Below are positions 1-9,691 of a stretch of DNA of 48,421 nt, piece by piece (positions within the stretch are counted from its first letter, which is position 1; every line of letters begins with the position of its first letter). Position numbers and translations under genes: made by a program. Source of the stretch: Alloprevotella sp. Lineage in GTDB: Bacteria; Bacteroidota; Bacteroidia; Bacteroidales; Muribaculaceae. The notes beneath the pieces are model-generated. The model was not told where the DNA came from, did no database searches, and was given only the letters and a program-made list of their open reading frames with translations. The stretch spans positions 1 to 48,421 of the forward strand of contig JAMPIE010000018.1 in the NCBI GenBank assembly GCA_023663135.1, in the 5' to 3' direction.

Positions 1-41
1 CTTCGGGGTGCGAGATTCTGCCTGATTCATTCAAAAATTAA

Positions 42-656
42 CGAAGTATTGTAATAAAGAGGCCATATAATTTATTTCACCGAAAAAACTTGTATGTCCG
101 TTTAATGGATGTTAAGCGGTCGTTTGGCAATAAAAAGACATGGGACACCCCCTTTGAAGCTCATTTTAGAAACTTTGTCCGTGAGGCTAATAATGCAGTG
201 TTTGATAATGGAGAAGAGTGTAATGCCATAAATTACGATGCTTTGAATATCGATGGCAAATATGATTTAGTTTATATAGATACACCCTATATAAACGAAA
301 AAGGGGTCGGTGTTGATTATGCTGATTTTTATCATTTTCTGAATGGTCTGGTGTATTACGACGATTGGGCGAATTTAATTGACTTTGAGAGTAAACATCG
401 AAGGCTAAAACGGCAATATAACATATGGGCTGACAATAACAATATAATTAATGGCTTTAATCAACTGATTGAACATTTTAAGAATAGTATATTGGTCTTC
501 TCATATCGCTCTAACGGAATCCCTTCTATTGAAAACCTTGTTGACATCTTGGAAAAATATAACAGGGATAATGAGCTTCGTTATTCCTGTGAGATAAAAT
601 ATGCATTAAGTGAAACAAGATCGAAAGAAGTGCTTATTATATCTTACCCTCAGTAG
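42..656 (+). pseudogene. D12-class DNA adenine N6-methyltransferase, 5'-truncated remnant
   Basis: This is the C-terminal half of a D12-class (Dam-like) adenine methylase. The catalytic motif IV appears as YIDTPY, followed by the KHRRLKR segment and the SYRSNGIPSIE segment seen in this family. The frame is open from 42, just after a TAA at 39-41. Residues encoded before the first possible start (TTG at 90), such as RPYNLFHRKN, already look like family sequence, so translation should begin well upstream. The upstream SAM-binding motif is absent and the other forward frames between 1 and 52 also hit stops. About 205 codons remain, compared with roughly 300-350 for complete family members as I recall them. 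The DNA is AT-rich compared with the following genes, which suggests acquired DNA that has decayed. A short active protein from TTG 90 is unlikely without the SAM motif. Confidence 0.75.
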
Positions 657-858
657 CTTGTAGGTTTTGGTTGGGTTTGGGCGTGAGAGACGCTTTATCG
701 ATTCTGGTAGGCTATGATTTTAGTGTGAATACGTCACGGGTGGGCGGTGCATGATGTTTGGTGGTCTTGTCCACGGGTCTCTTCTTGTTGCCGGGCCATC
801 TTGGGGGGGAGATGGGGATTGCATGGCGACGGCAGTTTTTGGTAGGTGTCGGGATATG

Positions 859-1302
859 CTATATGTCGGTGTCGTCGTCGGTGTCGTCGAAGTCAAAGTC
901 CCAGCCATCGTCGCTGCCAAAGTAAGCATCTTCGGTGAACTTTGAGAGCTCGCGTCCTTCGCGCTTGGTTGGGCGCCCAAGCCCTTTGCGTCGATCGATG
1001 AAGCCCGACACTTTCACCACCTCAAGCAGGTCGAGCTCGCTTTGGGGGGTAATGTTGTCGAGGTATTCAGGCACGAGGCGTGCTCCGAGGCGGTTTTGAG
1101 TCACGGCCTTGACGCGGAAGGAGTAGGTGACGGGGGGCTTGCGCACCTGCACAGTGTCCCCTACCTTGACTGTACGTGAGGGCTTGACGGGGGCTCCGTC
1201 CATCATCACTCGCCCTTTCTTGCAGGCATCGGTGGCAATGGTGCGTGTCTTGAAAATTCTTACGGCCCATAGCCATTTGTCAATCCTTACTTCAGAGGCC
1301 AT
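859..1302 (-). CDS. hslR: S4-domain RNA-binding protein, Hsp15 family
   Basis: This 147-residue protein starts with an S4 RNA-binding domain (about residues 4-63; RIDKWLWAVRIFKTR and the KKGRVMMDG segment are typical). Hsp15 family proteins bind 50S subunits that carry stalled nascent chains and help recycle them. A basic stretch (RRKGLGRPTKREGREL) follows and the protein ends in a strongly acidic tail of about 20 residues. The start at 1302 is chosen because the S4 homology begins immediately there; the 31 extra codons upstream read like non-coding sequence and overlap pth. It is the last gene of a translation-related minus-strand cluster with pth and rplY. The 202 bp between its stop and the methylase remnant show no further gene or clear terminator. 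Confidence 0.9.
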   Translation of the reverse strand: MASEVRIDKWLWAVRIFKTRTIATDACKKGRVMMDGAPVKPSRTVKVGDTVQVRKPPVTYSFRVKAVTQNRLGARLVPEYLDNITPQSELDLLEVVKVSGFIDRRKGLGRPTKREGRELSKFTEDAYFGSDDGWDFDFDDTDDDTDI

Positions 1303-1321
1303 AGTAGGGGATGTTGGGTGG

Positions 1322-1885
1322 TTATTTGTTGTTAAACTTACACATGGCTGAGCCGAGCCCTTCGAGACAGAAGGTTCTAATGGCTTCGCAGGCAATATCT
1401 ATCCTTGCCGGGAGGGCTTGGCGTTCTTCGGGTGGGAATTTGCCCAACACGTAGTCAATCTGGCATCCGCGCGGGAAGTCGTTGCCTACGCCAAAACGGA
1501 GGCGGGGATAGGCATCGGTGCCAAGCATGGCGGCTATGTTCTTGAGGCCGTTGTGGCCGGCATCACTCCCGCGAGCCTTCATTCTGATGACGCCAAAGGG
1601 GAGGGCTATGTCGTCGACCACGATGAGGATATGGTCGAGGTCGATCCCCTCGTGGTCTTTCCAATAGCGCACGGCGTTGCCCGAGAGGTTCATATAAGTA
1701 GAGGGCTTGAGGAGGATGAGGAGCTGGTTTTTGAGGCGCATCTGAGCCACGTCGCCATAACGCTCGGTCTTAAAACTTGTATTGGATGCCTTTGCAAAGG
1801 CATCCAATACAGTAAAACCTATGTTGTGACGTGTATCGCGATACTCGTCGCCTATGTTTCCAAGCCCTACGATAAGGTGTTTCAT
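1322..1885 (-). CDS. pth: Peptidyl-tRNA hydrolase
   Basis: Pth releases peptides from peptidyl-tRNA that drops off ribosomes. This 187-residue protein has the family signature at its N-terminus (VGLGNIGDEYRDTRHNIGF), including Asn10 and catalytic His20, then KPSTYMNLSG with Asn66, then VDDIALPFG and GSDAGHNGLKN. Length and motif order are normal. ATG 1885 is preferred; a GTG lies directly in front at 1888. It sits between rplY and hslR in a likely operon. Oddity: codons 25-36 are written as a perfect 34-bp palindrome (see the repeat entry at 1778-1811), although the amino acids there (TVLDAFAKASNT) look ordinary for the family. Confidence 0.95.
   Translation of the reverse strand: MKHLIVGLGNIGDEYRDTRHNIGFTVLDAFAKASNTSFKTERYGDVAQMRLKNQLLILLKPSTYMNLSGNAVRYWKDHEGIDLDHILIVVDDIALPFGVIRMKARGSDAGHNGLKNIAAMLGTDAYPRLRFGVGNDFPRGCQIDYVLGKFPPEERQALPARIDIACEAIRTFCLEGLGSAMCKFNNK
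1778..1811. repeat. Perfect 34-bp palindrome inside pth
   Basis: The half-site TGTATTGGATGCCTTTG is followed directly by its exact reverse complement with no spacer. It lies wholly within the pth coding sequence (residues 25-36). The transcript could form a long hairpin near the start of pth, or the DNA could be a dimeric protein site. Confidence 0.95.
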
Positions 1886-1915
1886 CACGTGGGGGCTTTA
1901 AGTGTGAAGCGTTTC

Positions 1916-2566
1916 TTATTTTGCGGCAGCAGCCTGAGCGCCACGAGCGGCGCGAGTGAGCTGAACGGCACACACCACAGCGTTTTTGGCGTTGACGAGC
2001 TCGAGGCCTTCGAAGTGGAGGTCGCCCACCTGGAGGGTCTTGCCCAGGCCGAGGGAGTCAACGTTAATGATGAGGCGCTCGGGAATCTCTGTATAGGGGG
2101 CGCGTACCTTGAGCTTCTTCATGGAGAGGTTGAGCTTACCGCCGGCCTTTACGCCTTCGGCGTGGCCCTCAAGTTTAACGGGAACGGTGATGGTGACGGG
2201 CTTCTCGGGGCTCACCTCGAGGAGGTCGATGTGGAGCACGGAGTCTTTTACGGGGTGGAACTGGAGATCCTTGAGGACTGCCATGCGGGTCTCGCCGTTG
2301 ACGTCGAGCTCAATTGCGAAGATGTCGGGTGTATAGATGAGCTTACGCACAGCCTCGTTGGTTACCTGGAGGTCGGTGGTGATGAGGCCCTTACCGTTGC
2401 CAATCTCTACGATCTTCTCTCCGGTCTTGAGGGTGCCGGTGTAGGGGAGGTCAAATACTTTTCCGCCGTTGAGCACAACGGGGATCTTGCCTTCGGCGCG
2501 GAGGGCCTTGGTGGCCTTTTTGCCCAGGTCGGTACGGGGCTCGGCTGCAAGCTTAAATGTCTGCAT
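1916..2566 (-). CDS. rplY: 50S ribosomal protein L25 (Ctc/TL5 type)
   Basis: A 5S rRNA-binding ribosomal protein of 216 residues, the long Ctc/TL5 form. The N-terminal L25 domain (about 1-95) begins MQTFKLAAEPRTDLGKKATKALR and contains the GKIPVVLNGG-type region. The C-terminal beta domain (about 100-190) contains HIDLLEVSPEKPVTITVPV and LIINVDSLGLGKTLQVGDL. The end is Ala-rich (RAARGAQAAAAK). The start at 2566 matches the family N-terminus. It is the first gene of the rplY-pth-hslR cluster, with 30 bp to pth. A candidate Bacteroidetes -7 box lies about 94 bp upstream at 2660-2667. Confidence 0.95.
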   Translation of the reverse strand: MQTFKLAAEPRTDLGKKATKALRAEGKIPVVLNGGKVFDLPYTGTLKTGEKIVEIGNGKGLITTDLQVTNEAVRKLIYTPDIFAIELDVNGETRMAVLKDLQFHPVKDSVLHIDLLEVSPEKPVTITVPVKLEGHAEGVKAGGKLNLSMKKLKVRAPYTEIPERLIINVDSLGLGKTLQVGDLHFEGLELVNAKNAVVCAVQLTRAARGAQAAAAK

Positions 2567-2659
2567 AGTGTTGGTAATTGATTGTGTTACTAAAAATTAA
2601 GGAGGGTTGTGCTTCTTAATTTCCCATCACACTGATGGCGGGATGCCTAAAAAGCGGTG

Positions 2660-2667
2660 CAAAGTTA
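2660..2667 (-). promoter_or_regulatory. Candidate Bacteroidetes -7 box for rplY-pth-hslR
   Basis: On the minus strand this reads TAACTTTG, followed by C, matching TAnnTTTGC. No convincing -33 TTTG is visible at the usual distance; the upstream DNA is a long A-rich tract. This implies a 5' leader of about 85 nt. Confidence 0.55.
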
Positions 2668-2740
2668 CTAATTTTTTTTGTTACTTCTGTTATTTTTGTT
2701 GAGTGAATTTTACTTTGACGATATGGCGAAGTTACAAAGG

Positions 2741-2776
2741 GAGCGGCGCATCATTCTCTGAGGTGATGCGCCGCTC
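2741..2776 (-). terminator. Hairpin after the TPR gene
   Basis: Perfect 13-bp stem (GAGCGGCGCATCA / TGATGCGCCGCTC) with a 10-nt loop, 41 bp past the stop of the TPR gene. No strong U-run follows on the minus strand, so it may terminate weakly or protect the 3' end of the mRNA. Confidence 0.65.
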
Positions 2777-2817
2777 GTGATATGGTCTTGCCTTGTATTA
2801 TATAAGGTGTGGGGGGA

Positions 2818-4038
2818 TTACATGTTGTGCCACTTCTGGGTGTTGGCTCCCTCTTCGCCTTCAATGAGGTAGAAGAGGCGATAGAGGACGCCGGGCACCT
2901 GGGTCTGGTTTACTTCATCGAGCTCATAAGCCTTCTCAAAGAGCTCGGCGGCGTTTAGGAGCTGGGGCTTGAGTGCGGAGTTGCGGAGCTCTTCAGTTGC
3001 GTCATCCCATTGGCGGATGGCTTGATTGTAGATTACGCGGGCTTTGTCGAAGTATGCTTTGGCAAAGGCGGGGTTGAGTGTGATGGCTTGGTCAAAATTG
3101 GCTATGGCAGCATCGTCTTTCTGCTGGTCGGCATCGATGCATCCGAGGATATCATAGAGCTGGGCTTCGGTCTCGGAGCCGGGCTTGGCGGCGATGGCTT
3201 GGTTTACGAGCTCAACGCAGCCGTCGTAGTCGCCGCGGTTGAGGCGTTCGTTGATAAGTTGACCAATGAAGGCAATGTTTTGGGTGCCGTAGATGTCATA
3301 GCCTTTTTGGGCAAACTCGTTCATGGCCACAGTGTCGTTGGCCTGGGTGGCCACGGCGAGGGCGTTTTGGAAGAGCTCGGGGCTCTTGAAGCCGGTAGCC
3401 ATGGCGTTGCGCATGCTCTGTACTCCAAGCTCGGGCTTGTTGTCAAAGGCATAGGCGAGGCCCTGATAATACATCATCTGAGCTATGATGGTGTCGGGGT
3501 CGGCTTCGATTTTGGCATCGGCCAGAGCGGGGTTGGAGGGAAGGGTGATGTAGATGTCCCAAGCTTTCACGGCTCCGGGATAATCTTGAGCCTCATAGAG
3601 GTAGATGCCGGCACGCTGGAAGTCGTGATAGCCGTCTTTGAGGGTCTTGTAGATGTCTTTGGTGTATTTGGGCTTCACTTTGCCTTTCTCGTCGGGGGTC
3701 TGATCGAGTGGGAGGGCCTTCATGAAGTATTCATAGGCGGCTATCATATCGTTGCCGGCTGTTTTTTTCTTGTCTGCGGGGAGGTCGTTGGGGGTGAGGA
3801 GCGAAGCCTTGTAGATATCGTCGTAGGCGGCCACGGCCACTTTGCCGGCGGTATACCAGGCATAGGGTGTCTGAGCGGTCTCGGGGTTGGTCAGGGCGGG
3901 CTGGATCTTGGAGAGGGCTCCTTGTGCGGCCGCTGAGTTGGACTTATACTCTTTGTTCACCTCGTCGACGAGCGACTTTTGAGCCGACATTGAAAGAGTG
4001 GCAATGAGGGCGGTGCAGATGAGACTGATGCGTTTCAT
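2818..4038 (-). CDS. Secreted TPR-repeat protein
   Basis: A 406-residue exported protein with a Sec signal peptide (MKRISLICTALIATLSMSAQ; cleavage probably around residue 19). The rest is helical with tetratricopeptide-like units. The clearest is DDAAIANFDQAITLNPAFAKAYFDKARVIYNQA in the last third, written here only to locate its A/L/Y/F pattern; weaker units precede it. TPR proteins scaffold other proteins in the periplasm, but the partner cannot be read from the sequence. It starts 29 bp after the gyrA stop on the same strand, so it is probably read through from gyrA. A 13-bp hairpin follows at 2741-2776. Function unknown. Confidence 0.85.
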   Translation of the reverse strand: MKRISLICTALIATLSMSAQKSLVDEVNKEYKSNSAAAQGALSKIQPALTNPETAQTPYAWYTAGKVAVAAYDDIYKASLLTPNDLPADKKKTAGNDMIAAYEYFMKALPLDQTPDEKGKVKPKYTKDIYKTLKDGYHDFQRAGIYLYEAQDYPGAVKAWDIYITLPSNPALADAKIEADPDTIIAQMMYYQGLAYAFDNKPELGVQSMRNAMATGFKSPELFQNALAVATQANDTVAMNEFAQKGYDIYGTQNIAFIGQLINERLNRGDYDGCVELVNQAIAAKPGSETEAQLYDILGCIDADQQKDDAAIANFDQAITLNPAFAKAYFDKARVIYNQAIRQWDDATEELRNSALKPQLLNAAELFEKAYELDEVNQTQVPGVLYRLFYLIEGEEGANTQKWHNM

Positions 4039-4067
4039 ACTGTAAGGGATTTTGATATTATGAGGGA

Positions 4068-6722
<2,655 letters not shown>

Positions 6723-6796
6723 AGAACGTATTCAAACTTAGGTGTTGAAGTGGGGGATGGGGGTGGGTGGCACTTTCTCTGCCGCCTGTTGGCCAT

Positions 6797-6815
6797 GGCC
6801 CATATGGGATATGGG
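6797..6815 (-). promoter_or_regulatory. Hairpin in the gyrA leader
   Basis: GCCCATAT, a 3-nt loop, then ATATGGGC forms an 8-bp perfect stem just inside the predicted gyrA transcript start. It overlaps the palindromes CCCATATGGG and GGCCATGGCC. It could be an operator or an mRNA 5' stabiliser. Confidence 0.5.
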
Positions 6816-6826
6816 CAAAAACCTTA

Positions 6827-6834
6827 CAAAGGTA
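6827..6834 (-). promoter_or_regulatory. Candidate -7 box for gyrA
   Basis: TACCTTTG on the minus strand fits TAnnTTTG. The start codon is about 105 bp downstream. No clear -33 element. Confidence 0.6.
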
Positions 6835-6934
6835 GTGATTTTTTTGAAAAAATCGCGTAATTTAGCGTCAGTCATGGCCGCTTTTTTTGTTGTCTTGTTA
6901 TAAATGATATTAAAAAAGGCGATGATTGGCCATC

Positions 6935-6951
6935 TTGGCACAATTATTGCA
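6935..6951 (+). promoter_or_regulatory. Sigma-54 (RpoN) promoter of clpC
   Basis: TTGGCAC, five bases, TTGCA. The invariant GG (6937-6938) and GC (6949-6950) are exactly 10 bases apart, matching the -24/-12 consensus TGGCAC-N5-TTGCA. The start point should be near 6962, giving a clpC leader of about 117 nt. Transcription would need RpoN and an AAA+ enhancer-binding protein; neither gene is in the window. Confidence 0.8.
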
Positions 6952-6995
6952 AGATTTGACGTTATGTAATAGGGGGGCTTATGCTCCACCCGTCC

Positions 6996-7023
6996 GTGAC
7001 ATTATGTCACCCTCCCCGGGGAG
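6996..7023 (+). promoter_or_regulatory. Two palindromes in the clpC leader
   Basis: GTGACAT-T-ATGTCAC (6996-7010) and CTCCCCGGGGAG (7012-7023) lie side by side between the sigma-54 promoter and the start codon. The first resembles a dimeric regulator operator; the second could fold in RNA. Confidence 0.5.
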
Positions 7024-7078
7024 CTTCCCCCCCAGTTCTGTCATTAACATTCCATTAGAAGAAAGAAACCTTAATCAT

Positions 7079-9691
7079 ATGATGAATATCAATTTCAGGC
7101 CGGCCTTGAAGGAGGCCTTGACCAACAGCTCTCGCGAGGCCATGCGCCACAACGGGCAGGTGGTCCAGCCTCCCCACCTGCTGATGGCTCTTATGCGCGA
7201 CCCTGCCGGGGCGGGCTTTAAGCTCGTGGAGCGTGTGGCCACCGGCACTTCGGCCTACCGTCTGGCTCAAGAGCTTGACGAGTATCTATACACCAGCTCG
7301 GTCAACACCGTAGAGCCCATTGGGCGTGTCCAGTATGCCGACTCGGTGAAGATGAGCGACTCGGCCTATCGCCTTGTTCGTCTCGCTGTTCTGGAGGCTC
7401 GTATGCTCCAGAGCGAGGATATCGACGTGGAGCATCTGCTATTGGCTATCTTCCACAACAATGACAAGGGGGGAGTAGACTTCCTCGCTCCCTTTGTGAA
7501 GGCCGGGGTCAACTATAAGAGCCTCTGTCAGGTATTATCGGAGGGCCGCAAGGCCTCGCCCGGCACCTCCATGGGGGGCGTCGGTGCGACTGACGATGAC
7601 GATGATGACGATGACGACGGCTTGTCCTCAGCTCGTGGCGCCGAGCCCGCCAATGCCCATACATCAGCACCGCGAAGGGGGGGCAACGACACTCCGGCTC
7701 TCGATAAGTTTGGCAATGACATGACCGCCGCAGCCGAGCAGGGTAGGCTTGACCCCGTCGTCGGACGCGAGGCCGAAATTGAGCGCCTTGCTCAAATTCT
7801 GAGCCGCCGCAAGAAAAATAATCCTGTGCTCATCGGCGAGCCGGGTGTGGGCAAGAGTGCCATCGTCGAGGGCTTAGCTTTGCGTATTGTGCAGCGCAAG
7901 GTGAGCCGTGTGCTCTTCAACAAGAGGGTGATAAGCCTCGATATGGCCTCTGTCGTGGCCGGTACAAAATATCGCGGTCAGTTTGAGGAGCGCATCAAAG
8001 CCATCCTCGCCGAGTTGTCGAAAAATCGCGACATTATCCTCTTCATCGACGAGATTCACACCATTGTCGGAGCCGGCAACGCCGGCGGCACCATGGACGC
8101 TGCCAATATGCTCAAGCCCGCGCTGGCTCGAGGCGAGATTCAGTGTATCGGTGCCACGACCCTCGACGAATATCGCAAGAATATAGAGAAAGATGGGGCA
8201 CTTGAGCGCCGTTTCCAGAAGGTGATGGTTGAGCCCACCACCCCCGAAGAGACTCTCACCATCCTTGGCAACATCAAGGAGAAATATGAGGAGCACCACA
8301 ATGTGACCTATACCGACGATGCTCTCCGCGCATGTGTGCGCCTCACCGACCGCTATCTTTCTGACCGCAACTTCCCCGACAAGGCCATCGATGCCCTCGA
8401 TGAGGCCGGGTCAAGGGTTCATGTGGTCAATATCGCCGTGCCGGAGGAGATTGAATCTCTCGAGGAGGCCATTGCGGAGGCCGACCGCCAAAAGCTTGCA
8501 GCGGCTCAGAGTCAAGACTTTGAGCTGGCTGCTCGCCATCGCGACCATGAGCAGCAGCTGCGTCGCGAGCTCGACGAAGCCCGTCGTCGCTGGGACGAGC
8601 TCCAAAGTGCCCATCGTGAGACGGTCGACGAGGAGAATGTGGCCGAAGTAGTGGCCATGATGACCGGAGTCCCCGTCCAGCGCATTGCTCAGGCAGAGGG
8701 GAAGAGGCTCCGCGTCATGGGTCCGGCTCTCAAGCAGGCCATCATTGGTCAAGATGAGGCCATCGACAAGATTGTGAAGGCCATCCAGCGTAATCGTGTG
8801 GGCCTCAAAGACCCCAATCGTCCCATCGGCACTTTCATGTTCCTCGGCCCCACCGGTGTGGGCAAGACCCACCTGGCCAAGCTACTGGCTGAATATCTTT
8901 TTGACTCGACCGACACCCTCATCCGCGTGGACATGAGCGAGTATATGGAGAAGTTTACCGTGAGCCGCCTCGTCGGTGCCCCTCCCGGTTATGTGGGATA
9001 TGAGGAGGGTGGCCAGCTCACTGAGAAGGTACGCCGCCGCCCCTACTCGGTTGTCCTCCTCGACGAAATCGAGAAGGCCCACCCCGATGTGTTTAACCTC
9101 CTGCTTCAGGTGATGGACGAGGGTCGACTGACCGACTCGCTCGGGCGCAAGATTGACTTCAAGAACACCATCATCATCATGACCTCCAACATTGGCTCGC
9201 GCCAGCTCAAAGAGTTTGGCGCCGGTGTGGGCTTCGCAACCAAGACCGTCGACCAGGAATATAGCCGAGGCGTGATACAGAAGGCACTCAACCGTGCCTT
9301 CTCCCCCGAGTTTCTCAATCGTGTCGATGACATTGTGATGTTTGACTCCCTATCCAAGGAGTCGATATTCAAGATTATCGACATTGAGCTCGCCGGATTT
9401 TATCGCCGCATGGAAGAGCTCGGCTATCACCTCCAGATCTCCGAGGCCGCCAAGACATTCATTGCCGAGCGTGGCTATGATGCTCAATATGGTGCCCGAC
9501 CCCTCAAGCGAGCCATCCAAAAATATCTTGAGGATGAGCTGGCCGAGATGCTCCTCGATAGCGATGAGCTCGCCGGCCAAGGCGGCTCCATCATCGTCGA
9601 CTTTGACCCGGAGGCCAAGAAGATTAACATGAAGCATGTGGAAAGCTCTTCCGATAGCCAGCCTACCGAAGATATGACCGATGGACAGTAA
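7079..9691 (+). CDS. clpC: ATP-dependent Clp protease ATPase subunit, ClpC type
   Basis: A 870-residue AAA+ unfoldase. The Clp N-domain (about 1-140) is followed by an Asp-rich linker with nine Asp in a row. AAA-1 has Walker A GEPGVGKS and Walker B LFIDEIH. A short UVR-like coiled middle segment (ADRQKLAAAQSQDFELAARHR), typical of ClpC rather than ClpB, comes next. AAA-2 has Walker A GPTGVGKT and VLLDEIEKAHPD. A GVGF loop after the second Walker region fits docking to ClpP. The start is at 7079 (ATG ATG) because the Clp-N homology begins there and because the longer reading frame from 6926 would start upstream of the sigma-54 promoter. It overlaps the next gene by 11 nt. Confidence 0.93.
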   Translation: MMNINFRPALKEALTNSSREAMRHNGQVVQPPHLLMALMRDPAGAGFKLVERVATGTSAYRLAQELDEYLYTSSVNTVEPIGRVQYADSVKMSDSAYRLVRLAVLEARMLQSEDIDVEHLLLAIFHNNDKGGVDFLAPFVKAGVNYKSLCQVLSEGRKASPGTSMGGVGATDDDDDDDDDGLSSARGAEPANAHTSAPRRGGNDTPALDKFGNDMTAAAEQGRLDPVVGREAEIERLAQILSRRKKNNPVLIGEPGVGKSAIVEGLALRIVQRKVSRVLFNKRVISLDMASVVAGTKYRGQFEERIKAILAELSKNRDIILFIDEIHTIVGAGNAGGTMDAANMLKPALARGEIQCIGATTLDEYRKNIEKDGALERRFQKVMVEPTTPEETLTILGNIKEKYEEHHNVTYTDDALRACVRLTDRYLSDRNFPDKAIDALDEAGSRVHVVNIAVPEEIESLEEAIAEADRQKLAAAQSQDFELAARHRDHEQQLRRELDEARRRWDELQSAHRETVDEENVAEVVAMMTGVPVQRIAQAEGKRLRVMGPALKQAIIGQDEAIDKIVKAIQRNRVGLKDPNRPIGTFMFLGPTGVGKTHLAKLLAEYLFDSTDTLIRVDMSEYMEKFTVSRLVGAPPGYVGYEEGGQLTEKVRRRPYSVVLLDEIEKAHPDVFNLLLQVMDEGRLTDSLGRKIDFKNTIIIMTSNIGSRQLKEFGAGVGFATKTVDQEYSRGVIQKALNRAFSPEFLNRVDDIVMFDSLSKESIFKIIDIELAGFYRRMEELGYHLQISEAAKTFIAERGYDAQYGARPLKRAIQKYLEDELAEMLLDSDELAGQGGSIIVDFDPEAKKINMKHVESSSDSQPTEDMTDGQ

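Noticed and set aside
1418..2581. 387-codon open frame on the plus strand
   Set aside because: It is antisense to pth and rplY, whose motifs are unmistakable; the long frame is a by-product of GC-rich codons.
3010..3936. 308-codon plus-strand frame opposite the TPR protein gene
   Set aside because: It mirrors the real gene, which has a signal peptide and TPR units; the antisense product is Gly/Val-rich with no features.
6926..7078. N-terminal extension of ClpC
   Set aside because: The extra 51 codons start upstream of the sigma-54 promoter and lack Clp homology.
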